From: an uncultured Planctomycetaceae bacterium
Lineage (GTDB): Bacteria; Planctomycetota; Planctomycetia; Planctomycetales; Planctomycetaceae
Reading direction: 5' to 3'
NCBI GenBank assembly: GCA_937916515.1
Contig: CALFSX010000321.1
Span: forward strand, 1-60,933
Length of the DNA: 60,933 nt
The notes beneath the pieces are model-generated. The model ran no database searches. It was not told the DNA's origin and was given only the letters and a program-made list of their open reading frames with translations. Shown in pieces: positions 27,511 through 36,756 of this stretch (position 1 is its first letter; each line of letters begins with the position of its first letter). Made by a program: the position numbers and the translations under genes.

Positions 27511-27560
27511 GTGGATCTTGTTAAAGATCCCTGTGTGGCCCAATCTTTAACAAGATCCAC
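27511..27560. repeat. GTGGATCTTGTTAAAGATCC repeat, inverted pair
   Basis: GTGGATCTTGTTAAAGAT (27511-27528) is perfectly inverted at 27543-27560 after 14 bases. Each arm can also fold on itself. The same unit is at 25208. It lies between the two exbD-like genes and could reduce expression of the downstream one. Confidence 0.88.
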
Positions 27561-27588
27561 GACCCTGAAACTAAACCGTGACAAAACA

Positions 27589-28065
27589 TTAGTCTCTGTT
27601 CTGAGTTGCCTTCAACGCAAATCGCTGGAAGCCAATGCCATCTTCCTGACACAATTGAATGAGCTTCTGAACCATGCCCGAAGGCACTCCCGCATCAGCT
27701 CGAATTTCAACTGTGACATCTTTTAGATCAGTTCCAATCGTCTTATAGAACTGAGCCTCTGATCGCAGCTTCAAGCCGCTTTCTTCAACGGTGAATCGCT
27801 CGCCGCTGAAAAAGATGTACGGATTCGGATCAATCTTTTCGCCCAGCTTATTCTTTTCGTAGCCGAAGTTCAGCGTCAAAGAATTCTCTCGCTTTACTTC
27901 CGGCGGTTTTGCCAGTTGATCGCGAGGAAGTGTGACACGTTCGTCGGCCTGTTGTTGCTCAAAGTTTGTGATCACCATAAAGAAGGCAATCAGCTGAAAC
28001 ACGATGTCAATCATCGGCGTCATATCGACATCGGGTGGCCCGCTTCCGGAAGACTTAATTTTCAT
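27589..28065 (-). CDS. ExbD/TolR family biopolymer transport protein (first copy)
   Basis: 158 residues. Start MKIKSSGSGPPDVDMTPMID, then a single helix with the functional Asp (MTPMIDIVFQLIAFFMVITN), then a periplasmic domain (ERVTLPRDQLAKPPE; DVTVEIRADAGVPSGMVQKL). It acts with the ExbB/TolQ-like protein encoded 140 bases upstream to form a proton-driven motor. The target is probably the envelope machine that includes the two TPR proteins (inference from gene order). Confidence 0.92.
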   Translation of the reverse strand: MKIKSSGSGPPDVDMTPMIDIVFQLIAFFMVITNFEQQQADERVTLPRDQLAKPPEVKRENSLTLNFGYEKNKLGEKIDPNPYIFFSGERFTVEESGLKLRSEAQFYKTIGTDLKDVTVEIRADAGVPSGMVQKLIQLCQEDGIGFQRFALKATQNRD

Positions 28066-28205
28066 GAGCGTTTTACTCCGTTGAAAAGATCAGCAGCTTG
28101 TCGGCGGTGAATTCGTTGCCCCAAATTCACCGCCGAAACAAACGTGTCGATGCGACAGGACTAAGCAGACGATTTACCACCGGAACCAGTGAAGACCACT
28201 TGGGA

Positions 28206-29057
28206 TTATGTTCCGGCAGGCTTTGTGCCACCCTTGCCAACGGCCGCAAAACGGCTCATCAAACCTTCGCTGACCATGCCGATTTCCAGCACCAGTCGCT
28301 GAATTCGGTTCTTCAGAATGCTATAGAACACCATGGCGGGAATTGCGATTCCCAGACCAATCAACGTGGTAAACAGAGCAGTGGAAATACCTTCCGCCAG
28401 TTCGCTGGGTTTCGGAGAAACAGCTGAGGATGCAATCTTGTCGAACGACGCGATCATACCCTGAACCGTTCCCATCAGCCCCAGCATCGGTGCGACGCTG
28501 CCGATGAGAGCCAGATAGCTGAGTCGATGTTCCAGAGCCATGTTTTCATCTTCGCCAGCTTCCTGCATGCCTTCCACGGCTTCCGGATAGCCTCGGCTAA
28601 GTCGTCCCATGCCAGCCGCCAGAACTCGAGCAACAAACGAATCGTCGTTGCGAGCGATTTCGTAGGCTCCCTGAAAATCCTTACCGTTCAGCTTTTGTTC
28701 GAACTCTTCCACAAAGTCGTTCGGCAGCAGCACGTCACGGCGAACCTGCAGCAGGTTCATCATAATTAACGCCACCATCACAAATGACAATGCGGCGAAT
28801 ACCAGCATCCAGAACCAGCCCAGAGCATCGATCATCCATGTGAGAAAGTTGCGGCTTTTTACGGGGGCATCAGCGGCGCCGCCGGCGGCGGCATCGGCTG
28901 CAGGTGCATCAGCGACAGCACCTTCGTCCTGTGCCTGAGCTACCGAAGTCGTACCAGCCAGTGGAAAGGTGGCAAGGGCGATTGTGATAGACAACAGCAA
29001 CACACCCCAACTGCGGAGGGATCGGTGCCTTGCGACTTTTTCTGAAAGGCTAAGCAT
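28206..29057 (-). CDS. MotA/TolQ/ExbB family proton channel protein
   Basis: 283 residues. Signal-like N-terminus (WGVLLLSITIALATFPLAG) and an Ala-rich linker, then three further hydrophobic segments; the extra N-terminal part is common in planctomycete and other gram-negative ExbB relatives. The core shows WFWMLVFAALSFVMVALIMM, LAGMGRLSRG-like cytoplasmic helices (AAGMGRLSRGYPEAVEGMQE), YLALIGSVAPMLGLMGTVQG and ISTALFTTLIGLGIAIPAMV. GAGA-type ribosome site about eight bases before the ATG. Forms the pentameric stator with the two ExbD-like proteins encoded downstream. Confidence 0.94.
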   Translation of the reverse strand: MLSLSEKVARHRSLRSWGVLLLSITIALATFPLAGTTSVAQAQDEGAVADAPAADAAAGGAADAPVKSRNFLTWMIDALGWFWMLVFAALSFVMVALIMMNLLQVRRDVLLPNDFVEEFEQKLNGKDFQGAYEIARNDDSFVARVLAAGMGRLSRGYPEAVEGMQEAGEDENMALEHRLSYLALIGSVAPMLGLMGTVQGMIASFDKIASSAVSPKPSELAEGISTALFTTLIGLGIAIPAMVFYSILKNRIQRLVLEIGMVSEGLMSRFAAVGKGGTKPAGT

Positions 29058-29314
29058 ATTTATAACTTTCTCCGAATAACTAAGTTTTTCGCCGTTGAAG
29101 CCCGCTGGATATGCAACTGAAGACTGGACGGAATGTAGCCGCTTAAGTTCGCCGCGTCATCCAATTTACCCGGTCTACCGTCAACTGCAGGCACATTTTT
29201 CTATGTATGGTGGGGTTTCCGGACGACTAAATCTGGCTTGCCCGGCATGTACGCGACATTTGGAAAAGTCGAACAGCCAACAAATGCGTGTTCGACAACC
29301 TTTTCAGTGCCGAA

Positions 29315-30382
29315 TTAACCGCCGCTGGGCAGCTTGGCCCATGGGCTGTTGGGGTAACGTTCTGTAAGTCGAGTTTGTGCTTCAACCGCTCGATCTTCAT
29401 GTCCGCCTGGCCCCCATAACTGCGCTAACCGAGACAATGCTTCCGCGTGTTGAGCTGGTTCGCCGGGATACAGCACATCGACATGTAGATACGCCATTAA
29501 AGCGTCTTTCATCTGGTTCTTTTGACGGAAGCAATCACCTTTGCGGACCCATGCTTCGGCCAGAGTTTCTGTTTCGCTTTCTGAAGCCTGAGCGATCACG
29601 TCATTCAGCGTTTTGATGGCTTCATCCAGCTGGCCTTGTTGTTTCTGGCAAAGAGCCTTCCCCAGCATAGCTTCGTAAAGAGCCGCCTTAGCCAGAGGGT
29701 CGCCTGTTGTTTTGTCGGCCACATCTTTGAAGGCCGTTAAAGCTGCTGCGGGATCACCGCTGGCCAATAAAAGTCGTCCCAGCTGAACGCCCGCTTCCAG
29801 TTGAAACCCTTTCACAGGCGAATTCTGCACTTCTGTCAGCAAAGTTCTGGCTTCGTCTGTCTGGTTGCTTGCGGCCTGAATCGATGCCTGCAGCAACGTG
29901 GCTTCAAGGTAGCGAAAGTTCTTTCTGTTGGCCGTCCGAAATTTGTTGAGTTCATCAATAGCGGCTGGCACCTTGGCGGCGTCTGTCAGAGCCTGCTTGC
30001 CCATAATTCTGGCGATGATAAAGGCCAGGTCTGTCTTTGCCGGTGCGCTGGAGCCGTCAAAGTTTTTCTGAATGTCCAGCATTTTGGTCAACGCAGAATC
30101 CAATGCACCGCTGCGTTCTGTGCTGCGTGCCGGGTTTAGAGCACTTGGTTCGCCGTCGAACTGAACAGACTTCAGGTCGGCAACAGATACGGTTTCTTCC
30201 TGGCCGTTGGTTCTTTTCAGGACAATTTGCTCATTGTCCATTTTCGTAATTTCGCCTCGTAGAGCGATGTTGTCGCTGCGACGCGTCACAATATCAACGG
30301 CCTGACTGCTGGATGGCATCGCAAACGTCAACAGCGTTGCCGCAACGGCTGACTGTAGAGTTCGTTGAAAGAATATGTTCAT
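29315..30382 (-). CDS. Secreted TPR protein in the ExbBD cluster
   Basis: 355 residues; ATG with AGGA nine bases upstream. Signal peptide about 1-28 (TLQSAVAATLLTFAMPSSSQ). A small beta region follows (NIALRGEITKMDNEQIVLKR with EETVSVADLKSVQF) resembling an SH3-like start. About 130-350 is TPR-like: AALTAFKDVADKTTGDPLAK, EAMLGKALCQKQQGQLDEAI, EAWVRKGDCFRQKNQMKDAL. Tol-Pal systems have the periplasmic TPR protein YbgF/CpoB beside TolQR; this may be a distant counterpart. It lies between the giant TPR gene and the exbB-like gene on the same strand. Confidence 0.82.
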   Translation of the reverse strand: MNIFFQRTLQSAVAATLLTFAMPSSSQAVDIVTRRSDNIALRGEITKMDNEQIVLKRTNGQEETVSVADLKSVQFDGEPSALNPARSTERSGALDSALTKMLDIQKNFDGSSAPAKTDLAFIIARIMGKQALTDAAKVPAAIDELNKFRTANRKNFRYLEATLLQASIQAASNQTDEARTLLTEVQNSPVKGFQLEAGVQLGRLLLASGDPAAALTAFKDVADKTTGDPLAKAALYEAMLGKALCQKQQGQLDEAIKTLNDVIAQASESETETLAEAWVRKGDCFRQKNQMKDALMAYLHVDVLYPGEPAQHAEALSRLAQLWGPGGHEDRAVEAQTRLTERYPNSPWAKLPSGG

Positions 30383-30444
30383 CTTAACTGATCCTGCGTT
30401 TCAGATTCTGTTAACTGCTGGTCTGTTACCGCTTACCGAACACG

Positions 30445-30478
30445 ACTTGCTTGTCATATCCTATGGATGACAACAAGT
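30445..30478 (-). terminator. Stem-loop at the end of the giant TPR gene
   Basis: On the minus strand, ACTTG plus TTGTCAT pairs with ATGACAA, one bulged base, then CAAGT, directly after the TAA stop at 30478. No T-run. It may be an RNA processing or attenuation site between the two TPR genes rather than a full terminator. Confidence 0.45.
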
Positions 30479-33400
30479 TATTCTGCTGGTGGTTGTGGTG
30501 GACGCTTTTTGACGATCTTCTTTTTAACTGGCTGGCCCTGTACTGTCCCATCAGCTGGCGGAGCTTCTGCCGACGGAGAACGCTTGACGACCTTCCGTGG
30601 TTGAGCAGACGGATCGCCTGCTGCAGCGGCCGCAGCTGCTTGAGCCTTCAACTTGGCCGCTTTCGCAGCTCGGTATCTGGCGGCTTCTTCTGGTGTCAGC
30701 AGCCGCTTCTTCTTGACAGGAGCTGCCGCCGGATCAGCCGAAGCACCACCTGCTGGTGGAGCTGCGGCTGTTGGTTTGTCTGAAGTTGCTGGTCTGGTTG
30801 CCGCTGGTCTGGCTGCCGTTGGTGCGGCTGCCGTTGGTGCGGCTGAGCCTGCGGCTGGAGAGCCGGGTTTTGGCGAAGCCGTTTTCTTTCGAACCGGAGC
30901 AGTTGCAAGGGCTGCTGCTGGTTTGGCGGGAGCCGTCGCCGTTATTCCGGAGAAGTCCGGCATCCCATCTGCGCCTGTGCCACTGCTGGAAGCTTCAAAT
31001 CCACCAGCTCCGGCGGGCGGGGTGAATGATCCGCCCGCTGGGGCATAGGCCGTGCGAACTCGCTTGGCAGGTTTGCTCATTATCTTATAAAAGGCAAACC
31101 CTCCTCCCGCGGCCAAAGCGACGGCCAGCGATATCAGCAGAGTGTTGGAACCTTCTGGTTCAGTGGGTACCGCCGTTGTCGCTGTTTCTTCTGGCTTGGT
31201 TTCCTGTTCTTCAGGTTGAGCCACCAATTCTTCAGGCGGAATTTCCAGCTTCTCCGGACGCTGCAACGCGATGGGGCTTTTGCCCTGTTGAGCCTGAATG
31301 TCCTGATACAGTTGATCAAACCTCGAAAACCAGACGTCGTCCAAATCCGGGTATACCTGAACGAAGACGGTGACTTCGCCCATGGCTTTTTCCAGCTGTC
31401 CTGCGGCTTCAGCGGCCCCCGTTTTGGCGTATCGCAGACGGCTGTTGGTGAGTTCGTAACGAGCTTCCAGAAACGTGTCTTTCAGGTCGGCCCATTCGGG
31501 CGATGTTTGTCGCATCGCCAGCCGTCGAGTGATTCCGGACCAGCCCCAGATTGACTTTTTGCCATTGGCGTCTTCCAGTCCATCGATGGATGTCAGCAAC
31601 TGAGCTGGCACTCCGTTCGGATCGGCTCCCCAATCGGCCAGTACGTGAGCCGCTTCTGCCTGTACGTCCAGTGAAGCTTCGTTTTCGGCAAGAATTGATT
31701 GAGCCAATGAGATCGCTTCTTCGTAAGCCCCTTGAGCTCGCTTGCATCGCACAAGTCTTAGCTTGATGGCTACGGCACGCCCGCCATCTGCCAGGTTATT
31801 GTCCAGCATTTCCTGATAAGCGTCGGTGGCACGGCCGTAGTATGTCGCGGCAGCGGCTACGTCTTCTTTGACACCCTGGCCCAGGCCGAAATAAGTTTCA
31901 CCGATCCACAGCAGCGAGTTGTAGTCTGTCTTGTTTCGTTGAGCGTAAACTTTCTCCAGAAACTGTTCGAACGACGTGCGAACCTGAGCCAGCCGCTCTG
32001 TATCGCCAGCCGATTTCAGCCGTTCCAGTTCGTCCTGAAGTTCTTTGCCAAGTTGCGTGTAAACTGCGGTGATGTCCTGTCCGCCGATGCCTTCCAGCTT
32101 GCCCATGGCAACCAAAGCCTGATCGATGTTTTGAGTTCCTACGTAGGCTCGCAACAATGCTCGATAGGTCTGGCCTGCAAATGGAGCACTCAAAATACCG
32201 GACTCCGGTCGAGCTTCTCCTTCTGGAACTTCAATCGCCGCCAGCACCGAATTTTCGCCGTTGGCGGTGAGCCTTTGGATGGTTTGGTCGAACTGTCCGT
32301 CCTGATTCAGAATTGTGACCAGTGAAACTTCGGCGGCCGTCATTTCGTCGGTTGGCGCTGCTTCTCCAATTTTTTCGCGAGCTGCTTTCAGGCCGGCGGT
32401 CAGCAGGTCTTTGGCCTTGTCTTTGAACTCAGCAACTTTAGCGGCGGTTTCAACGGATGTGTCGTTGGTGGCCACCATTTTGCTGACAGCGTTGGCATGA
32501 GCGGCCCAATAAGATTGCCCTGCGCTGATTTGAGCCGACGGGAATTCGGAATAGTCTTTGGGTACGCTTAAGTAAACTTCAGCCGCTTGTTCTGGTTCGT
32601 CAAGGTCTCGATAAACCTGCCCCAGCCTCATGCGAGCTTCGTTACCTTTGGCTGATTGCGGATACTCCGACACAATCTGTTCGCAAATGCCTTTCACCAA
32701 ATCAAGTTCAAACGTTTTATCACCGTCTGGTGCATCGATATAAGCCTGCACGGCAGAAGCGATGGCAATTTCTGTGGCGTCGAGTGCAATATCAGGATTG
32801 TTAACTTTGTCGTGCGTCATGCAATAGCGTGCCAGAATGAACGCGTCGAAGCTTTTCCGTTGTCGCATAAATACATACGACAACAGGTAACGCGCCTGAG
32901 CGACAGCAGCCGGTGTTGTGTTTTCATCTCGCAGGCTCAACGCCAATTCAAACAAGCGACCGATTTCGTTGTAGTGAACGTTAAGAGCCTGTTGAGCTTT
33001 TTGACGTTCGTCCGGCGTCTTCGCTTTGCCTTTGGCTTCGTCCAGATCTTTAATCTGGCTGACCATGCCTTTGGCTCGTTCAAACGCGGTGTCAAAGTCG
33101 CGAGGTTCAGCGTCTTTTTCGCCCAGTTCGGCATTGATGCGTCGGCTTAATGCCAATGCGGATTCTTTGTAGGGCCCGGTAAAGCGACCGACCTGCTTGG
33201 CGTCTGCCAGGGCCTGTCGCAAAATGGCGTTCTTTTGAACGGCTTCCAATGTGCGATCTTTCGCCAGCTTTTCTTCGGCGATGGCTTTTTCCCACAGAAT
33301 TCCGAGGCCCGTTTCGCTGTACTGTTGGCTGCGATTATCCTTGTTCGCCAGCCATGTGCCGGCTTCCTGAATCACCAGCTGATAGTCGGCTCGTTCTTCG

Positions 33401-34326
33401 GTGTTAAGGCAGATCAAGCGGTACTGCAACGCGATCGATGCCAATTGACGAACGGTTGGGTTTGTGGTGTCGTAGCCCAGCATCTCGTTGTAAATACCGA
33501 GAGCTCGGTTAATGTCGTTCTGTTCCTGAAAACACTTTCCCATCATCAAACGCGACTGCAGGCCGATCGGGCTTTTGCGATAGGCCTGATGAATGGCTTC
33601 AAATTCTTTGGATGCCTGAATCAGAGTTTCATTGCGTTCTTTTGTGCCCATATCGAAGGTTTGACCGCGTTCGTAAGTGCAACGAACAAGGTTATAGTGA
33701 GCTCGCAGATACTTCACCTGAGCTTCAAAACGTATCCGATAACCTTCCGGATCTTCCTTCTCATCAATGAACTTCGGGAACGTCTTGTATTGAGCGTCAT
33801 ACTGATCGAAGGCGGCCTGATAAATTTTCTTTGCGGTGTCGATGATTGTTCGAGCCTGATCCTGCAGCTGCTTTTTCTTATCAGCATTGCCCGGGGCTTC
33901 GGCGTCCCAAATTAGTGACCGGGCTCGGTCAAACAGCAACTGACCCAGTTCTGCATTTGCAAAGGCCGCCCGCGGATTGTCCGCATGTTCCGCCGCGAAT
34001 TTTTTGAGATATTCTTCGGCCTTGCTTAACGCCTGATCACGATCTTCAGGAACACGAGAGGCGACTCCCAGGGCTCGGTAGGTCATTCCGAGTTCCAGGT
34101 CAATCAGGTCCGCAAACGCTTTCGGCACGCCCTGACGTTTGGAAAGGTCGTCCAGATAGGTGAGCGCCGTGTCGTAATAGCCGCGTTCTCTCAGCCCGCT
34201 GATGAATTGCTCAAACGGCTCATCAGCTCTGGCGGTGCTGCCTGCGCTGGAAACAACCAACAACAACCAGGCGATTGCCAGTTTTCCAGACAAATGAAAC
34301 GACGTCGTGGGTCTGAAGAATTGCAT
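30478..34326 (-). CDS. Giant TPR membrane protein with cytoplasmic basic Pro/Ala-rich tail
   Basis: 1282 residues from MQFFRPTTSF; the frame is open 30 codons further but that part lacks a signal. Signal peptide about 13-35 (LAIAWLLLVVSSAGSTARAD). Residues 35-1000 are TPR-like helical pairs (SKAEEYLKKFAAEHADNPRA; MGKCFQEQNDINRALGIYNE; MRLGQVYRDLDEPEQAAEVY). A Glu/Pro linker leads to one membrane helix (about 1061-1082, NTLLISLAVALAAGGGFAFY). The final 194 residues are Ala/Pro/Lys-rich with KKKR, KKKIVKKR clusters and a PTAA tandem, presumably cytoplasmic. First gene of the ExbBD cluster; it may be the periplasmic scaffold of that motor. Function inferred. Confidence 0.85.
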   Translation of the reverse strand: MQFFRPTTSFHLSGKLAIAWLLLVVSSAGSTARADEPFEQFISGLRERGYYDTALTYLDDLSKRQGVPKAFADLIDLELGMTYRALGVASRVPEDRDQALSKAEEYLKKFAAEHADNPRAAFANAELGQLLFDRARSLIWDAEAPGNADKKKQLQDQARTIIDTAKKIYQAAFDQYDAQYKTFPKFIDEKEDPEGYRIRFEAQVKYLRAHYNLVRCTYERGQTFDMGTKERNETLIQASKEFEAIHQAYRKSPIGLQSRLMMGKCFQEQNDINRALGIYNEMLGYDTTNPTVRQLASIALQYRLICLNTEERADYQLVIQEAGTWLANKDNRSQQYSETGLGILWEKAIAEEKLAKDRTLEAVQKNAILRQALADAKQVGRFTGPYKESALALSRRINAELGEKDAEPRDFDTAFERAKGMVSQIKDLDEAKGKAKTPDERQKAQQALNVHYNEIGRLFELALSLRDENTTPAAVAQARYLLSYVFMRQRKSFDAFILARYCMTHDKVNNPDIALDATEIAIASAVQAYIDAPDGDKTFELDLVKGICEQIVSEYPQSAKGNEARMRLGQVYRDLDEPEQAAEVYLSVPKDYSEFPSAQISAGQSYWAAHANAVSKMVATNDTSVETAAKVAEFKDKAKDLLTAGLKAAREKIGEAAPTDEMTAAEVSLVTILNQDGQFDQTIQRLTANGENSVLAAIEVPEGEARPESGILSAPFAGQTYRALLRAYVGTQNIDQALVAMGKLEGIGGQDITAVYTQLGKELQDELERLKSAGDTERLAQVRTSFEQFLEKVYAQRNKTDYNSLLWIGETYFGLGQGVKEDVAAAATYYGRATDAYQEMLDNNLADGGRAVAIKLRLVRCKRAQGAYEEAISLAQSILAENEASLDVQAEAAHVLADWGADPNGVPAQLLTSIDGLEDANGKKSIWGWSGITRRLAMRQTSPEWADLKDTFLEARYELTNSRLRYAKTGAAEAAGQLEKAMGEVTVFVQVYPDLDDVWFSRFDQLYQDIQAQQGKSPIALQRPEKLEIPPEELVAQPEEQETKPEETATTAVPTEPEGSNTLLISLAVALAAGGGFAFYKIMSKPAKRVRTAYAPAGGSFTPPAGAGGFEASSSGTGADGMPDFSGITATAPAKPAAALATAPVRKKTASPKPGSPAAGSAAPTAAAPTAARPAATRPATSDKPTAAAPPAGGASADPAAAPVKKKRLLTPEEAARYRAAKAAKLKAQAAAAAAAGDPSAQPRKVVKRSPSAEAPPADGTVQGQPVKKKIVKKRPPQPPAE

Positions 34327-34793
34327 ATCTTTGACCAGATGAACCTTTGCCGCAAATCTGCAGCACAAGACGGGACGAGTTCCGAAATCGAAACGAACGA
34401 CAGGATTTCTTAGCAACTTGCGAAACTACGTGTCGCAGAAATACACTTTTCGCGTCTCGAAAAGGATTCTGAAACAAGAAGAAACACGGGGTTTACCGCG
34501 AAAACCTGCGTCACGAAGTGATCAGAATAGGAACTTTTAGCGAAAATCGCAAAGAACACCGCTCGCATAACAACTTTCTGATTCTTTCACCTCAGCTTGC
34601 AACGCTTTGGAAGTGTTGAAACGGCATTACGGGTAGTATTTTATGGGCCAGACCGTTTGTAACTGCGGCGACGACTTAAACAGTCTTGCAACGGAGTTTC
34701 CGACTGCCGATCGCCCGGCGAACGGAAACCGCTGGAACCAAACTTCATTCTATGGATAACGCGTTGGCAGCGAGTCATCCGAAAGTTTCTGAC
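34327..34793. other. Divergent promoter region, giant TPR and EF-hand genes
   Basis: About 470 bases between the giant TPR gene (minus) and the EF-hand gene (plus). One promoter-like pair is seen at 34616-34644. No dyad or repeat stands out. Confidence 0.5.
34616..34644 (+). promoter_or_regulatory. Possible housekeeping-type promoter of the EF-hand gene
   Basis: TTGAAA, 17 bases, TTTTAT: five and four matches to the -35 and -10 consensus with ideal spacing, 150 bases before the chosen start. Weak evidence in a phylum whose promoters are poorly defined. Confidence 0.3.
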
Positions 34794-36512
34794 ATGAAAA
34801 CCCAAACGTCGCGTTTGCTATCACGAAAAAAACAAAGCTGTTGGCTATCGGCTTTGTTCGCCGTGGCAGCGACTAGTTGTCTTGTGGCAACGCTGGCCAC
34901 CAGCGAACTATTCGCAGACGAATCCAGTTTTGGTTCGTCAGCAACCGAACGCACGGTGATGGTCATCATGGCTTCCGATGGTCCCGTTTTGGCGGAAATG
35001 AAGATTTCTGTCGATGCTCAGCCCTATCGAACATGGGTGACCGGATTTCTTGCCAGGCGAGTCGACCTGGACGGCGACGGACAATTAGCAGAAACGGAAA
35101 TTGCGTTAATCCCCGAACGCCTGTTGCAGCAGACTCCCGCAAAAAACGCCAGGTCAGCGTTACGGAAGTCTGCCCAATCAAAGTCCGTCGAAAGCGTTGC
35201 CACCGAAGTTTTTAATGAATGGTTCGCGTCGCAGCTAAGTCGCAGCTTCAATCTTATTGCCGGTTCTGTGCAGGCGTCGGAAGCCGTGCGGCTGGCTTCG
35301 CTAATTGACGCCAACGGCGACGGCAAAGTTTCGCGAGAAGAAGTGGTCAACGGAAGCTACTCCATGCGTTTCCGAGATCTCGACGACGACCAAACCTTCA
35401 GCGCCACAGAGCTCATGCCGTTTCGAGACCCTCGCAACCAGCAGGCTGCCGTTGTGCCGGATGTTGCCAACCTTCCGTTTGTGCAACTGGGCGATCAGGC
35501 GTCAATCGATCGAACGGCCGCTCAGATAATTGGCCGGTATGGCAGCGAAGAAAATCTTAAAACGGCAACTCTACGATTGCCGCCGGAACAGCTGGCCAGC
35601 TTCGATATGGACGGCGATCAGTCCTTCAACCAGCAGGAGCTCAGCAGCTTTCTGAAACAACCGCCCGTGCATTTGGTGATGGACATTCGACTTGCAGATG
35701 CCGCCAATGCCAGCGACGTTGCGTTCGATGTTACGGATGCCGCAACTTCGTTTTGCCGGTTCGAACCGCTGCGTCGTGGGCGAGCCAAACTGGTGGTCGA
35801 TGATATGCCCATCGAAATTCGATCACGCGGTGGCAGCAAAAGTTCACGCGGGTTTATGGTGAACTTTCTGCTGCAACGAATGTCGTCGTACGATGCTGAT
35901 AAAAATGGTTACCTGTCGGAAGATGAGTTTCCTGAAATGCAGCAGCAGATGGCGCAGATTCAGGTCAACGGCAGCTTTGCAGAAGTAGACATCAACGGCG
36001 ACAAAATGCTGTTTCGAGACGAAATTAAGACCTACATCGAACGAGATGCCATTGCGACTCAAAGTCAGATTGAAGTCAGCGTTAAACAGGACGGAAAGAC
36101 TTTGTTTAAGCTGATTGACCAAAACAGCGATCGGCGACTTTCTGAACGAGAACTGCAGGGTGGCTTCGATGTGCTGCTGGAATATGACATTGACAAGGAT
36201 CAGTTTCTAACCGAAGCAGAACTGGGCACTGCGTACACTCTGAATATCGGATTGGGCCAGGCAGCATCTTTGAGACTGGACAACATGACGTCGATAGGAA
36301 TGGCCAACCGCACTGCCGATGCGATCCTGCCGGGAGTGTCCGGGATGGATGGCCCTGAATGGTTTCGCCGTATGGATCGTAATCAGGATCGAGACGTTTC
36401 GTTTCGCGAATTTCTGGGGACTCGCGAATTGTTCAGCGAATTGGATTTGAACAAAGATAACCTGCTGAGTGCTGACGAAGCCGAAAAGCTGGATCAGGAA
36501 GCATCTGAGTAA
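34794..36512 (+). CDS. Secreted EF-hand protein with about ten calcium-binding loops
   Basis: 572 residues from MKTQTSRLLSRKKQ, which gives a clean signal peptide (LSALFAVAATSCLVATLATS); TTG at 34686 and ATG at 34752 are alternatives. Ten EF-hand-like 12-residue loops can be read: DLDGDGQLAETE, DANGDGKVSREE, DLDDDQTFSATE, DMDGDQSFNQQE, DADKNGYLSEDE, DINGDKMLFRDE, DQNSDRRLSERE, DIDKDQFLTEAE, DRNQDRDVSFRE, DLNKDNLLSADE. Some lack the standard glycine at loop position 6 (DQNSDR, DRNQDR), so affinity probably varies. No enzyme domain is seen. Probably an extracellular or periplasmic calcium-dependent structural or adhesive protein (inference). Confidence 0.88.
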   Translation: MKTQTSRLLSRKKQSCWLSALFAVAATSCLVATLATSELFADESSFGSSATERTVMVIMASDGPVLAEMKISVDAQPYRTWVTGFLARRVDLDGDGQLAETEIALIPERLLQQTPAKNARSALRKSAQSKSVESVATEVFNEWFASQLSRSFNLIAGSVQASEAVRLASLIDANGDGKVSREEVVNGSYSMRFRDLDDDQTFSATELMPFRDPRNQQAAVVPDVANLPFVQLGDQASIDRTAAQIIGRYGSEENLKTATLRLPPEQLASFDMDGDQSFNQQELSSFLKQPPVHLVMDIRLADAANASDVAFDVTDAATSFCRFEPLRRGRAKLVVDDMPIEIRSRGGSKSSRGFMVNFLLQRMSSYDADKNGYLSEDEFPEMQQQMAQIQVNGSFAEVDINGDKMLFRDEIKTYIERDAIATQSQIEVSVKQDGKTLFKLIDQNSDRRLSERELQGGFDVLLEYDIDKDQFLTEAELGTAYTLNIGLGQAASLRLDNMTSIGMANRTADAILPGVSGMDGPEWFRRMDRNQDRDVSFREFLGTRELFSELDLNKDNLLSADEAEKLDQEASE

Positions 36513-36756
36513 ACCAGATGATGGAGCTTTTGGAATCCGCCTGATTCACATTATTCACAGTCGCGGAGCGACAGCATGCGATAGCCTCGGACTTCAGTTC
36601 GAGCTCGTCAGCTGGCTGCAACGAAAGTCGCGGATTGACGATATGTGAATTTTCCACAGGTCGATGTTCAGCGGCTTGTTTTCTGCGTAATCGCGGCAAA
36701 CGTCGGGTTGAAACCCGACGCGATCATATGCTGTCGATCAACGGCTCACCTCTTGG

